A DNA stretch of 64,000 bases from JAVBLP01 sp031553505 (GTDB taxonomy: Bacteria > Elusimicrobiota > Endomicrobiia > Endomicrobiales > Endomicrobiaceae). Shown piece after piece: positions 1 to 9,286 of the stretch. The first letter of the stretch is position 1. The number at the start of each line of letters is the position of its first letter. A model generated the notes under the pieces. That model ran no database searches and had not been told where the DNA came from. It saw nothing but the letters and a program-made list of their open reading frames with translations. The stretch lies in assembly GCA_031553505.1 (NCBI GenBank), contig JAVBLP010000007.1:62001-126000 (forward strand), written 5' to 3'. Position numbers and translations under genes: made by a program.

Positions 1-1
1 G

Positions 2-1426
2 GAAAAACTTCTTAATGAAATTTCATCGGATTGCAGCCCGGCATACAATATAAATTGTGATGTCGAAAGCGACTGCGTGATTCCCGAAAACTTAAAAAGA
101 AATTCGGATCTAAATCTTCCAAATATTGCGGAAAACGATTTGCTCAGGCATTTTACAAACCTTTCGCGTTTGAATTACGCTTTAAGCACTACTTTTTACC
201 CGCTCGGTTCCTGTACAATGAAATATAATCCTTTAATAAATGAAAAAATTGCCGCTTTTAGCGCTTTTAACGAAATACACCCTTACCAGCCGCAGGAAAG
301 CATGCAGGGAATACTTGAAGTTATGCATAACCTAGAAAAAGATTTATGCGAAGTTTCGGGTATGGATTACTTTTCATTGCAGCAGGCGGCAGGAGCGCAC
401 GGGGAGTTCGCGGCGCTTTTGATAATCGCAAAATATTTTAAATCTGTAAAACAAAAACGAAATAAGATAATAGTTCCCGATTCTGCCCACGGCACAAATC
501 CTGCTTCCGCGGCGTTTGCGGGTTTTGAAACTGTTCCGCTCAAGTCAGAAGCGGACGGCAGTATTTCTCCCGATAAACTTAAAGAATTGTTAACACCCGA
601 AGTTGCGGCTGTAATGCTTACCGTGCCTAACACTTTAGGCGTGTTTGAAAAAAACATCCCTGAAATATCAAAAATAGCGCATGAAAACGGTACGCTTCTT
701 TATTATGACGGAGCGAATCTTAACGCGGTTATGGGCATTGTACGCCCGGGTGATATGGGGTTTGACATAATGCACATAAATTTACATAAAACATTTTCAA
801 CGCCGCACGGCGGCGGCGGCCCCGGTTCCGGACCTATAGGCGTAAAAGCATTTTTAGAACCGTTTTTGCCGGTTCCCAGGATTGAAGTTAAAAATTCTAA
901 ATATGTTTTAAATTACAAAAAAGCAAAAAGTATAGGAAAAATGAAGGCTTTTTTGGGAAACTTCCCCGTTTTGCTTAAGGCGTATGTATATATAAAAGCA
1001 TTAGGCGCAAAAGGTTTAAAAAACGCTTCCGTACAAGCGGTTTTAAACGCGAATTATATGCTTTCAAGATTTAAAGAAAAGATTAATGTACCGGCAGGCG
1101 ACAGATGTATGCATGAATTTGTGCTTTCTCCTAAAGCAGCGCTCCAAAACGGGGTAAGGACTTTGGATGTAGCCAAAAGGCTGTTGGATTTCGGCTATTA
1201 CGCGCCTACCGTATATTTTCCTCTTATAGTGGAAGAAGCTATTATGATAGAGCCGACCGAAACCGAATCAAAAGAAACTTTAGACAAATTTATAGAAACT
1301 TTAAATAAGATAATTTTAGAAGAATCAGTAAATGAGCCCCAAAAAGTCAAAGACGCCCCTGTCAACACTCCGGTCAGAAGATTGAACGAAGTTGAAGCGG
1401 CAAGAAAGCCTGTCCTTAAGTGGTAA
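2..1426 (+). CDS. gcvPB: Glycine dehydrogenase (decarboxylating) subunit 2, 5' end outside window
   Basis: This is the C-terminal-half subunit of the two-subunit glycine cleavage P-protein, a PLP enzyme that decarboxylates glycine and passes the aminomethyl group to the lipoyl H-protein. The reading frame is open from base 2 and the residues before the GTG at 77 continue the family's N-terminal region, so the gene starts before the window and the GTG is not the start. Conserved blocks are FYPLGSCTMKYNP and the PLP-lysine block NLHKTFSTPHGGGGPG, with the lysine codon at 788-790. The stop is at 1424-1426. The gcvPA/gcvH/gcvT genes are not seen and probably lie upstream. No terminator hairpin is visible after the stop. 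Confidence 0.95.
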   Translation, partial: EKLLNEISSDCSPAYNINCDVESDCVIPENLKRNSDLNLPNIAENDLLRHFTNLSRLNYALSTTFYPLGSCTMKYNPLINEKIAAFSAFNEIHPYQPQESMQGILEVMHNLEKDLCEVSGMDYFSLQQAAGAHGEFAALLIIAKYFKSVKQKRNKIIVPDSAHGTNPASAAFAGFETVPLKSEADGSISPDKLKELLTPEVAAVMLTVPNTLGVFEKNIPEISKIAHENGTLLYYDGANLNAVMGIVRPGDMGFDIMHINLHKTFSTPHGGGGPGSGPIGVKAFLEPFLPVPRIEVKNSKYVLNYKKAKSIGKMKAFLGNFPVLLKAYVYIKALGAKGLKNASVQAVLNANYMLSRFKEKINVPAGDRCMHEFVLSPKAALQNGVRTLDVAKRLLDFGYYAPTVYFPLIVEEAIMIEPTETESKETLDKFIETLNKIILEESVNEPQKVKDAPVNTPVRRLNEVEAARKPVLKW

Positions 1427-1444
1427 AGCAAGGCGCTGTTTTTA

Positions 1445-1474
1445 TTGACTAGAACTGCCAAAATATGGTACACT
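1445..1474 (+). promoter_or_regulatory. Sigma70-type promoter of the sugar ABC operon
   Basis: TTGACT (1445-1450), an 18-nt spacer and TACACT (1469-1474). It lies 57 nt before the binding-protein start in the only gap between gcvPB and the transporter. A GGGGG Shine-Dalgarno follows just before the ATG. Confidence 0.5.
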
Positions 1475-1531
1475 CATAACATTCTTCTTGAAATAACAAT
1501 CAAATTTTAAAAAGCACCAGGGGGAAGTAAA

Positions 1532-2830
1532 ATGTCGAAAATTAAGATATTTATAATGTTACAGCTTTGTTTTGCGCTCATGATAGGGTCTACAGGATGC
1601 GGCGGGCACAAAGAAGCCAAACCCAAAGCCGATGTTGTTATTTGGCACTGGATGACAGACAGGCAGGACGCATTCGAAAAACTCGCATTGCAGTATCTTG
1701 AAGAAACAGGCGTAAAAGTAGCGTTTGAGACTTACGCGCCCACCGATGTTTACAAAAGCAAAATTTCAGCAGCGGCAACTGCAAATCTCCTTCCGGACGT
1801 TTTTAACCCGATAGCGGATAAAAAGGAAGTAGCTTCTTATATAAAAGCCGGTTTTATCGCGGATTTGACCGAAGACATGAACAAAGACGGCTGGAAAGAA
1901 ACATTTTTTGAAAAAGCTTTAACCCAGAACACTTTTGAAGCTGGCAATGAATGGGACGTTCAGCCCGGTATCTACGCTGTTCCTCTTGATGTTAATTCAC
2001 TGATGATATACTACAACAAAGATTTATTTACGCAAGCCGGGTTAGACCCGGAAAATCCTCCAGCAACATGGCCAGAATTTATTGAAGCAGGCAAAAAACT
2101 CAGAGAAGCGAACATTCAGCCTTTCACCAGCGGTTTTGGCGAAGGGTGGCTTATAGGCGCTTTCGCGCAGTCTTACCAGTGGAATTTGTTTGGCAGAGAC
2201 GGTGTTTTACAGACATTGGAAGGTGAAATACCTTATACAGACCCGAGATGGGTAAGAATATTCAGGCTTTTTGAAGAAATGAAAGATAATAAGCTTTTCG
2301 CGTCCGGAATAGTTACAATGGTTAATAAAGACGCGGAAAGAAGCTTCGCTACCGGCAAAGCCGCAATGGCTTTTAACGGTTCATGGGGCGTAAACGTATA
2401 CTATTCAATGAATCCTAACCTTAACTACGGCGTAATTCCGCCTCCGTCTCTTCCCGAAGCCAAATTCCCTATGCTTATGTTCGGAGGGGAAGGCTCATCG
2501 TTATTCGTAAACGCATCGTCTCCTAACAAACAGAAAGCAATCGACTTCTTAAAATGGATGACACAGGTTAAACCGCAGGTTTTCCTTGCTGAAGAAACGC
2601 TTAATATTCCTTCAAATAAAAATGCGGCAAACGATCTGCCTCCGGTACTTAAAATATTTTCAGAAAACATAAAAAATACTTTTGAATCGCTGCCTAAAAT
2701 AGAAACGTGGCAGGTTACAAACTTTATAAATATCAACCTTCAGTCTGTTATAATCGGCGAAAGGACTCCTGAAGCAGCGGCTAAGGAAGTTCAGGCTGAA
2801 AAAGAAAGGCAGATGAAGGCGGGAAAATAG
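1532..2830 (+). CDS. Extracellular sugar-binding lipoprotein of an ABC importer (family 1)
   Basis: Solute-binding component of a carbohydrate ABC importer (CUT1, MalE/UgpB-like). The N-terminus is a lipoprotein signal with hydrophobic core and lipobox STGC near residue 23, so the mature protein should be lipid-anchored. The body has the family 1 pattern, including a VWHWMTD start and a PLDVNSLMIYYNKDLF segment near residue 155. Its length of 432 aa is normal. A strong GGGGG ribosome site precedes the ATG. Two permease genes follow within 4 and 9 nt, so the three form one operon; the ligand cannot be named from sequence. Confidence 0.9.
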   Translation: MSKIKIFIMLQLCFALMIGSTGCGGHKEAKPKADVVIWHWMTDRQDAFEKLALQYLEETGVKVAFETYAPTDVYKSKISAAATANLLPDVFNPIADKKEVASYIKAGFIADLTEDMNKDGWKETFFEKALTQNTFEAGNEWDVQPGIYAVPLDVNSLMIYYNKDLFTQAGLDPENPPATWPEFIEAGKKLREANIQPFTSGFGEGWLIGAFAQSYQWNLFGRDGVLQTLEGEIPYTDPRWVRIFRLFEEMKDNKLFASGIVTMVNKDAERSFATGKAAMAFNGSWGVNVYYSMNPNLNYGVIPPPSLPEAKFPMLMFGGEGSSLFVNASSPNKQKAIDFLKWMTQVKPQVFLAEETLNIPSNKNAANDLPPVLKIFSENIKNTFESLPKIETWQVTNFININLQSVIIGERTPEAAAKEVQAEKERQMKAGK

Positions 2831-2834
2831 CACA

Positions 2835-3725
2835 ATGAAAATAACGCCAAAAGAAAAAGCACAAAACTTCTGTTTTATAATACCGGCGCTTGCTTTATTT
2901 CTGGTATTCAGCTTATTTCCGATACTAAGAACGTTCCAGTTGAGCGTTTATGAGTGGAATGGCATAGATAAAGATATGCTTTTTGTAGGTTTAGCGCAGT
3001 ATAAGCATATTCTTTTTAATAATCCGGCTTTCTGGAAGTCGATGTTAAACGCAGGATACGTTACTATCCTTTCTTTAACGCTTCAGAACGGGCTTGCACT
3101 GCTTTTGGCATTGCTTGTAAGCAGAAATATCAGAGGCGAAAATATATACAGAACTATATTTTTCCTGCCTCCTGTTTTGTCAGGCGTTGTCGTAGGTTTG
3201 GTCTGGAAATTCGTTTTTGACGGAAATTTCGGCATACTAAACCACTGGCTTGTAAGCCTTGGTTTTACGCAGTTTCAGGATTTTGCGTGGCTTTCTGAGG
3301 TTAAAACAGCATTGTCTTCAGTTGCGGTCGTGCATATGTGGAAAGGCTTTGGTTACGGCTTTATAATTCTTTTGGCGGGATTGCAGACAATTCCTATCGA
3401 ACTGTACGAAGCGGCTGAAGTTGACGGCGCCGACGCATGGCAGCAGTTTAAAAATATCACCTTTCCTTTATTAATTCCTATATTTACGATAGTTACGATA
3501 CTGACGATTTTAGGTTCTATGCAGATTTTCGATTTGATTTACTCGATGACAAGGGGCGGCCCTGCAGGGCATACGCATGTGCCGATAACTAAAATTTACG
3601 AATACATGAGTAACGGCGAATTCGGATATTCTACCGCTATGGCCGTAATTTTCGGCGCGGTGCTTTTAATCGTGTCGTTTACCCAGATATATGCGTCAAA
3701 AAAATTAAACTACAACAATAAATAG
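2835..3725 (+). CDS. Sugar ABC transporter permease (MalF-like)
   Basis: Inner-membrane permease of the CUT1 importer. About six hydrophobic helices are visible and the EAA loop (EAAEVDGADAWQQF, near residue 195) that contacts the ATPase is intact. At 296 aa it is the usual length for the first CUT1 permease without the extra MalF periplasmic loop. It starts 4 nt after the binding-protein stop. No ATPase gene accompanies the operon, so a shared MsmK/UgpC-type ATPase encoded elsewhere is likely (inference). Confidence 0.92.
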   Translation: MKITPKEKAQNFCFIIPALALFLVFSLFPILRTFQLSVYEWNGIDKDMLFVGLAQYKHILFNNPAFWKSMLNAGYVTILSLTLQNGLALLLALLVSRNIRGENIYRTIFFLPPVLSGVVVGLVWKFVFDGNFGILNHWLVSLGFTQFQDFAWLSEVKTALSSVAVVHMWKGFGYGFIILLAGLQTIPIELYEAAEVDGADAWQQFKNITFPLLIPIFTIVTILTILGSMQIFDLIYSMTRGGPAGHTHVPITKIYEYMSNGEFGYSTAMAVIFGAVLLIVSFTQIYASKKLNYNNK

Positions 3726-3734
3726 GACCGGAAA

Positions 3735-4574
3735 ATGAACATTTTCAAAGTTAAAAAAACGCTGGTAGATACCGTTACCCATATAATATTGATATCGGTA
3801 TCCATTGTTTGTATATTCCCTGTTTTTTGGATGATTTCATCTTCCTTGAAAACCCAGGAGCAGATTTTCTCAAAAATGACGCTTCTGCCTGAAACATGGA
3901 ATTGGGGAAATTATGTAACAGCGTTTATAAAAGCTGATTTCGGAACTTATTTTTTAAACAGCGTTTTCTATACCGTAGTCGGAGTGTTTTTTATAATTTT
4001 TGTAGCTTCTCTAGCCGCTTATGCTTTTGCCCGTTTAGAGTTTTGGGGTAAAAACGTATTTTTCTACCTTTTAATAGCAACGCTTTTGATACCGATTCCT
4101 GGCGTTTTCGTGCCGCTTTATTTGCTTTTAAAAAGCCTCGGCCTTATAGATACAAGGCTCGGGCTTCTGCTGTGCTACATAAGCAACGGCCTTGCGTTTG
4201 CGATATTTTTGCTTAAAGGGTTTTTTGACGACCTTCCGAAAGAGCTTGAAGAAGCCGCTTTGATTGACGGCTGTTCCCGTTTTGGCATATATTGGAGAAT
4301 AGCGCTGCCTTTGGCAAAGCCTGCGGTTGCGACGCTTGTAATTATGAACTCGCTCACAATTTGGAATGAATTCCTTTTGGCTTTGGTTGTCCTTCAGGAT
4401 AAAGCAAAGATGCCTATACAAAGAGGTTTGATGGTTTTTCAGGGAACATTTATTACAGACTATCCGCTGCTTATGGCAGGTCTCACAATAGCCACAATAC
4501 CTATTGTTATTATTTATCTGCTTATGCAAAAGCATATAGTTAAAGGCATTGCTGCCGGAGCTTTGAAAGGCTGA
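3735..4574 (+). CDS. Sugar ABC transporter permease (MalG-like)
   Basis: Second inner-membrane permease of the importer. The conserved EAA loop (EEAALIDGCSRFGIYWR, near residue 172) and about six transmembrane segments are present. Its length of 279 aa is typical of MalG/LacG-type subunits. It begins 9 nt after the first permease. The C-terminus ends in the common pattern of a hydrophobic helix followed by a G-A-x-KG tail. Confidence 0.92.
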   Translation: MNIFKVKKTLVDTVTHIILISVSIVCIFPVFWMISSSLKTQEQIFSKMTLLPETWNWGNYVTAFIKADFGTYFLNSVFYTVVGVFFIIFVASLAAYAFARLEFWGKNVFFYLLIATLLIPIPGVFVPLYLLLKSLGLIDTRLGLLLCYISNGLAFAIFLLKGFFDDLPKELEEAALIDGCSRFGIYWRIALPLAKPAVATLVIMNSLTIWNEFLLALVVLQDKAKMPIQRGLMVFQGTFITDYPLLMAGLTIATIPIVIIYLLMQKHIVKGIAAGALKG

Positions 4575-4597
4575 AATTTTTATAAGCAGGCATTGTA

Positions 4598-5209
4598 ATG
4601 TCAACTAAAGTTGTAGTTTTCGATCTGGGAAAAGTTATTTTTGATTTCGATTTATTGAAATTTATAGTAAATTACGCAAAAAAGACGCCTGTTCATAAAG
4701 CTGCAGACTTTAAAAAACTGATACTTGAATACTCTGATCTTGCCGCTTCCTACGAAAAAGGTACAATCTCATCTTTAGAATTTTATGAAAGTTTATCAGG
4801 CCATACTCATTATTCTGGAAGTTATAATGAGTTTTGCGCCATTTGGAACAATATATTCGAGCCGTTGTCTGAAACGATAAGTTTATTTCCTGGTCTTTTA
4901 AAAAAATACCATTTGGCAATACTTTCAAATACAAACGAGCTGCATTTTGAGTATCTGAAAAACAAATATCCGCAGATTTTTAGCCATTTTGGCAAAATTT
5001 TTCTTTCTTACGAAATGAAAATGAGAAAACCAGATGACGAAATCTTCAGGAAAGTGATAGAATATTACAAAGTTTTACCGGAAGAAATATTCTTTATTGA
5101 TGACATAGAAGCAAACGTTAAAGCCGCGGAAAATAACGGGCTTAAGGCGCACAGATTTACTTCTTCTAAAGATTTGGCTAAAAAGCTTAAAACGGAAAGA
5201 ATAATATGA
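4598..5209 (+). CDS. HAD-family hydrolase (YihX-like phosphatase)
   Basis: Cytoplasmic haloacid-dehalogenase-fold phosphatase, subfamily IA by layout. Motif I is FDLGKVIFDFD, the D-x-G-x-V version seen in YihX-type sugar-phosphate phosphatases, where the second motif I Asp is replaced by Gly. Motif II is SNT (near residue 110), the motif III lysine lies in MKMRKPDDEIF and motif IV is FIDDIEAN. It lies 23 nt after the sugar permease, which would fit dephosphorylation of an imported sugar phosphate (inference). Its stop overlaps the next start as ATGA. Confidence 0.82.
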   Translation: MSTKVVVFDLGKVIFDFDLLKFIVNYAKKTPVHKAADFKKLILEYSDLAASYEKGTISSLEFYESLSGHTHYSGSYNEFCAIWNNIFEPLSETISLFPGLLKKYHLAILSNTNELHFEYLKNKYPQIFSHFGKIFLSYEMKMRKPDDEIFRKVIEYYKVLPEEIFFIDDIEANVKAAENNGLKAHRFTSSKDLAKKLKTERII

Positions 5210-5616
5210 CAGATTTCGGCGTCAGCCAGTCAAAACTTAAAAAACTCTACGGAAAATTTGAAAAATACGGCATAAATGAGTCAGACATAGAAGAAAAATT
5301 TATACGCTCTTCCGGCAAAGGCGGACAAAACGTAAATAAAGTTTCGACCGCTGTTTACTTAAAGCATATTCCGACCGGCACTGAAGTTAAATACAGCAAG
5401 GAGCGCACCCAGGCTTTAAACAGGTTTTTGGCGCGCCGCGTATTGGCTGAAAAGATAGAAGAAAGCATATTAGGCAAAAAGTCTAAAAAGCAGCAGGAAA
5501 TAGAAAAAATAAGAAGGCAGAAAAGAAGGCGTTCAAAACGGGCAAAAGAAAAGATGCTTGAAGAAAAAAAGTTTGTCTCAGGCAAAAAACAACTCAGGGA
5601 AAAGGTACAGTTTTAA
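5206..5616 (+). CDS. GGQ-domain release-factor-like protein
   Basis: Short (136 aa) class-I release-factor-type protein containing only the peptidyl-tRNA hydrolysis domain. The GGQ motif is in SSGKGGQNVNKVSTAV near residue 30 and a highly basic C-terminal tail (KKQQEIEKIRRQKRRRSKRAKEK in part) follows. The architecture matches ribosome-rescue hydrolases such as ArfB/YaeJ and also the orphan RF-1-domain proteins; codon-recognition domains are absent, so it cannot be an ordinary RF1/RF2. A rescue role on stalled ribosomes is inferred. It overlaps the HAD gene by 4 nt. Confidence 0.8.
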   Translation: MTDFGVSQSKLKKLYGKFEKYGINESDIEEKFIRSSGKGGQNVNKVSTAVYLKHIPTGTEVKYSKERTQALNRFLARRVLAEKIEESILGKKSKKQQEIEKIRRQKRRRSKRAKEKMLEEKKFVSGKKQLREKVQF

Positions 5617-7160
5617 TGAAAATCGCAATCTGCCAGATTAATACGATAACCGGAAATATAAGCCACAATTCCAAAGTAATAAGACAGTTTGCCGCGCAGG
5701 CAAAAGAAAAAGGCGCGGATATCGCTGTTTTTCCGGAGCTTGCCGTTCCCGGCGGATTTGCGAAAGATTTATACTTAAGAAAAGATTTTCTTTCGGCTTG
5801 CGACGGCGAACTTGAAGTTATCGCAAAAGAATGTCCCGTTCCGGTTGTTTTAGGCACGGTTTATGAAGGTGAAAACGCCGTGGTCTATATTAAAGCCGGA
5901 AAAATAACCCGCTTTGCGTCAAAAAACAATAGTTTTGAAGGTTTAAGATACTTTAAAAATAATGATTCGCATGCTTTTGCGGACGGTATTTCGGCGTGCG
6001 TTTACAGCGGTTTTGAAGACCTTATGAAAGCCGCCCAAAAAGCGTCAAATGAAAATGTAAAGTATCTTATCGTAACGGCAAACGATGTTTTTTATATGGG
6101 CAGGCTTGAAGAGATACACAACGAACTGAAAGAATGCGCTTCTAAACAGAATATTAATATTGTGTTCGTTAATATGTGCGGCGCGCAGGACGGTTTGGTT
6201 TCTTACGGCAGAAGCATAGCCGTTACGGAAGACGGTATTATTATAGCCGCAGCGGAAAGTTTTGAAGAAAGCATGACTATTGCCGATTTTTCAAATCATA
6301 CGCCGGTAGATTGCGAAGAAGTTCCTTATGAACTGCAGGCCTATGACGCTTTGGTGTCAGGCCTTAAAGACTACGCTCTAAAAAACGGTTTTTCAAGGTT
6401 TGTTATAGGAATATCCGGCGGCGTTGATTCCGCTCTTGTTGCTGTTATAGCAAAAGACGCTTTAGGCAGCGAAAACGTAACGGGTATTTTTATGCCTTCG
6501 GAATATACGTCTAACCAATCCAAAGAAGACGCCGAACTTCTCTGCAAAATGAACGGCATAAGGCTGTTGACCGTTCCTATCAATGATTTGTTTGACAGCT
6601 TTAAAGGCGCGCTGTCTCATATATTTGTCGGAAAAGAAAATGATTTAACCGAAGAAAATATGCAGTCAAGGATAAGGGCGGTACTGTTAATGGCTTATTC
6701 AAATAAGTTTAACGCTTTGCTTGTTAATACGGGCAATAAATCCGAGTCGGCAGCGGGATATTCCACATTGTACGGCGATTCTGCCGGCGGGTATGCCGCG
6801 ATATCCGACCTTTCAAAAACATTTCTCTATAAAATTTGCGAATACAGAAATTCTCTTATAGACAGCATTCCTAAAAGCGTTTTAGAAAAAGAGCCTACAG
6901 CGGAACTCAGGCCCAACCAGAAGGATACGGATTCGCTTCCGCCTTACGAAGTTTTGGACGGTATGATAGTTAAATATTTCGCTACGTTTAACCCTAATGC
7001 AAAAAGCGGTATGGATATTAGCGGTGACGAAAAAAAGATTTTTAGAATGATAGATAGGACTGAATACAAGAGGCAGCAGGCTCCTATGGGCACAAAGATA
7101 TCCAAAAAAAGTTTTATAAGGGATTTGAGGATACCGGTAACTAATGGTTACAGAGGATAA
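5616..7160 (+). CDS. nadE: NAD+ synthase with nitrilase-like N-terminal domain (glutaminase Cys apparently lost)
   Basis: Final step of NAD synthesis: amidation of deamido-NAD with ATP. The C-terminal synthetase domain is intact, with the PPi loop SGGVDSALVA near residue 266 and the block NTGNKSESAAGYSTLYGD. The N-terminal nitrilase-like domain keeps the Glu block FPELAVPGG and VNMCGAQDGLV, but where glutaminases carry C-E-D the sequence reads G-F-E-D, with Phe133 (codon 6012-6014) in the nucleophile position. The lysine block also looks shortened. By-eye alignment therefore suggests use of free ammonia rather than glutamine. The gene overlaps the preceding stop by 1 nt and radC by 17 nt. Confidence 0.9.
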   Translation: MKIAICQINTITGNISHNSKVIRQFAAQAKEKGADIAVFPELAVPGGFAKDLYLRKDFLSACDGELEVIAKECPVPVVLGTVYEGENAVVYIKAGKITRFASKNNSFEGLRYFKNNDSHAFADGISACVYSGFEDLMKAAQKASNENVKYLIVTANDVFYMGRLEEIHNELKECASKQNINIVFVNMCGAQDGLVSYGRSIAVTEDGIIIAAAESFEESMTIADFSNHTPVDCEEVPYELQAYDALVSGLKDYALKNGFSRFVIGISGGVDSALVAVIAKDALGSENVTGIFMPSEYTSNQSKEDAELLCKMNGIRLLTVPINDLFDSFKGALSHIFVGKENDLTEENMQSRIRAVLLMAYSNKFNALLVNTGNKSESAAGYSTLYGDSAGGYAAISDLSKTFLYKICEYRNSLIDSIPKSVLEKEPTAELRPNQKDTDSLPPYEVLDGMIVKYFATFNPNAKSGMDISGDEKKIFRMIDRTEYKRQQAPMGTKISKKSFIRDLRIPVTNGYRG

Positions 7161-7830
7161 ACCCCATTATCTGGGACACAGAAAACGCCTTAAAGAAAAG
7201 TTTAAAGCTTCCGGCTTTGACAGCTTTAACGATTATGAAATACTTGAATTTGCTTTGACATACGCTCTTCCCAGAAAAGATACGAAAATTCTGGCAAAGG
7301 AGCTGATAAAAAAATTCGGCAGTTTAAAACAGGTTTTTGACGCCGAAGAAGAAAAGCTCAAAAGTTTCATCGGAATATCGGAACATTCGGCGGTTTTTAT
7401 AAGCTTTTTAAGAAAATTCGCGGTTCTTTATTCTTACCTTGATATAAAAGAAAGTAAAAGATTATCTTCGCCTGAAGAAGTAGTGAACTATTTGATTTCG
7501 GCTTTAAGCGGGGAAAAAGTAGAAAAATTTTACGCCGTTTTGCTGGACGCGGGCAATAAAATTATAGACTGTGTTGAAGTTGAGAGCGGAACCGTCAATA
7601 AATCCGCGGTAATGCCTAGAAAAATTGCCGAAACGGCGTTAAAATATAAAGCATCGGCCGCGATAGTGGCGCATAACCATCCCGGCGGCACTTTAAAACC
7701 GTCACAGGATGATATAAACGCAACAAAAGTAGTTAAAGCGGCTTTAAGCGCTGTTGATGTTGCGCTTTTAGACCATATAATAGTTTCTAACAGCGGCTAT
7801 TTCAGTTTTAAAGAGTATAATTTATTATAG
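7144..7830 (+). CDS. radC: RadC family JAB-domain protein
   Basis: RadC/YicR family protein of uncertain biochemical role; the historical link to DNA repair is weak. It has an N-terminal helix-hairpin-helix-like region (LKEKFKASGFDSFNDYEIL) and a C-terminal MPN/JAB domain with the zinc motif HNHPGGTLKPSQDD near residue 178. Its length of 228 aa is standard. The start overlaps the end of nadE by 17 nt. Confidence 0.92.
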   Translation: MVTEDKPHYLGHRKRLKEKFKASGFDSFNDYEILEFALTYALPRKDTKILAKELIKKFGSLKQVFDAEEEKLKSFIGISEHSAVFISFLRKFAVLYSYLDIKESKRLSSPEEVVNYLISALSGEKVEKFYAVLLDAGNKIIDCVEVESGTVNKSAVMPRKIAETALKYKASAAIVAHNHPGGTLKPSQDDINATKVVKAALSAVDVALLDHIIVSNSGYFSFKEYNLL

Positions 7831-7851
7831 TTTAGTTTGTTTGGAGGAATA

Positions 7852-9264
7852 ATGAGCGGAGTTTTCGGTATCGTTTCAAAATCACCTTGTATAGAATCTC
7901 TTGTTTACGGAACTGATTACCATACGCATATGGGCACGGAGTATGGCGGTATCGCCGTTTTTGAAAGCGATTTTAAGAGATATATACACAGGATTAGCAG
8001 TACAAACCTGCGTACTCGTTTTCTTGATAATGCGAAAGATATTGGCGCTACCCACGGCATAGGCGCGATAAGCGATTTGGATGAACAGCCTATATACTTG
8101 AAATCAAAACTGGGCGAATTTTGCATAGTCGGCACCGGAAAGATAGATAATATTGAAGAACTTGCAGCAATGATGCTTAAAGAGGGAATATCTTTCAGTG
8201 AGGTGAGCAAATACCCGGCAAATACTATGGAGCTTATCGCAAGGCTTATAACGAAAGGCAATGATATCAAAGATGGCATCGAAAAAATGCAGAAGCTTAT
8301 CAAAGGTTCGGTTTCGATACTTGTTTTGTGCAAAGAAGGCATTTTTGCCTCAAGAGACAGGCTTGGAAGGTCAACTCTTGTGCTGGGCAAAACTGAAGAT
8401 TCCATTGCCATATGTTCAGAAACAACATCTTTCCCGAATATGAATATTGAGCCTGTAAGAGATTTAAAACCGGGCGAAATAATTTTTATAGACTCAAAAA
8501 CCCTCGAAATAAATATATTAAATCCGGGAAACGGCAAAAAACAGATTTGCGCGTTTTTATGGATGTACACCGGTTTTCCCGCTTCAAACTACGAAGGCAT
8601 TAATTCCGAAGTGGTAAGGGAAGAAAGCGGCAAACTTCTTGCTAAAAACGATAAAGATTTAAAAGCTGACCTTGTCGTGGGCGTTCCGGATTCAGGAATC
8701 GCGCACGCTATAGGTTACGCGATTGAATCAAAAATTCCTTTAAGAAGGCCGCTTGTAAAATATACGCCTACTTACGGCAGAAGCTATACTCCGCTTGTAC
8801 AGAAAGCAAGGGATTTAACGGCAAGAATGAAACTTGTAGCCATAAAAGAGATTATTGAAAATAACAGGATAGTTCTTCTTGAGGATTCTATCGTAAGGGG
8901 AACGCAGCTTAAAAACGTAACAGTTGAAAAATTCTGGAAAGCCGGCGCCAAAGAACTTCACGTCCGTCCCGCATGCCCTCCTCTTCTTTTTTCGTGTTTG
9001 TACAGCACGTCGACAAGAACAAACAGCGAGCTTGTAACGCGCAGGGCGATAAAAGATATCGAAGGCAGCGATATTGAAGACGTAACTGAATATACGAATC
9101 CTAAAACAGAAAAGTTTGCTAAAATGATCGAGTGGATAAGAAAGGACTTAAACGTAACCTCGCTAAAATTCCAGACAATAGAAGACATGGTTAAAGCGAT
9201 AGGGCTCCCGAGAGAAAATCTGTGCCTTCACTGCTGGCTGGGCTGCACAGGCTGCGGCCAATAA
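7852..9264 (+). CDS. PurF-like amidophosphoribosyltransferase paralog with Ser in place of catalytic Cys
   Basis: Class II glutamine-amidotransferase fold joined to a phosphoribosyltransferase domain, the architecture of PurF. The ATG at 7852 is chosen because GGAGG lies 4 nt upstream; an in-frame TTG at 7837 has no such support. The mature protein would begin M-S-G-V-F-G, with Ser2 where PurF needs Cys1 (after Met removal) for glutaminase activity. The PRPP site LLEDSIVRGTQ is intact near residue 340. The C-terminus has a CLHCWLGCTGC cluster, recalling the Fe-S ligands of Bacillus-type PurF. I recall a PurF-like family in anaerobes that also lacks the Cys, so the true reaction is uncertain. 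Confidence 0.8.
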   Translation: MSGVFGIVSKSPCIESLVYGTDYHTHMGTEYGGIAVFESDFKRYIHRISSTNLRTRFLDNAKDIGATHGIGAISDLDEQPIYLKSKLGEFCIVGTGKIDNIEELAAMMLKEGISFSEVSKYPANTMELIARLITKGNDIKDGIEKMQKLIKGSVSILVLCKEGIFASRDRLGRSTLVLGKTEDSIAICSETTSFPNMNIEPVRDLKPGEIIFIDSKTLEINILNPGNGKKQICAFLWMYTGFPASNYEGINSEVVREESGKLLAKNDKDLKADLVVGVPDSGIAHAIGYAIESKIPLRRPLVKYTPTYGRSYTPLVQKARDLTARMKLVAIKEIIENNRIVLLEDSIVRGTQLKNVTVEKFWKAGAKELHVRPACPPLLFSCLYSTSTRTNSELVTRRAIKDIEGSDIEDVTEYTNPKTEKFAKMIEWIRKDLNVTSLKFQTIEDMVKAIGLPRENLCLHCWLGCTGCGQ

Positions 9265-9286
9265 AAAACGGCAAAGGAGACTTAAA

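Noticed and set aside
77..1426. GTG at 77 as start of gcvPB
   Set aside because: The same frame is open back to base 2 with matching N-terminal protein text, so the gene is cut by the window edge.
7917..8570. Long minus-strand open frame (217 codons) opposite the PurF-like gene
   Set aside because: It is a shadow of the real gene on the other strand; no ribosome site or recognisable protein.
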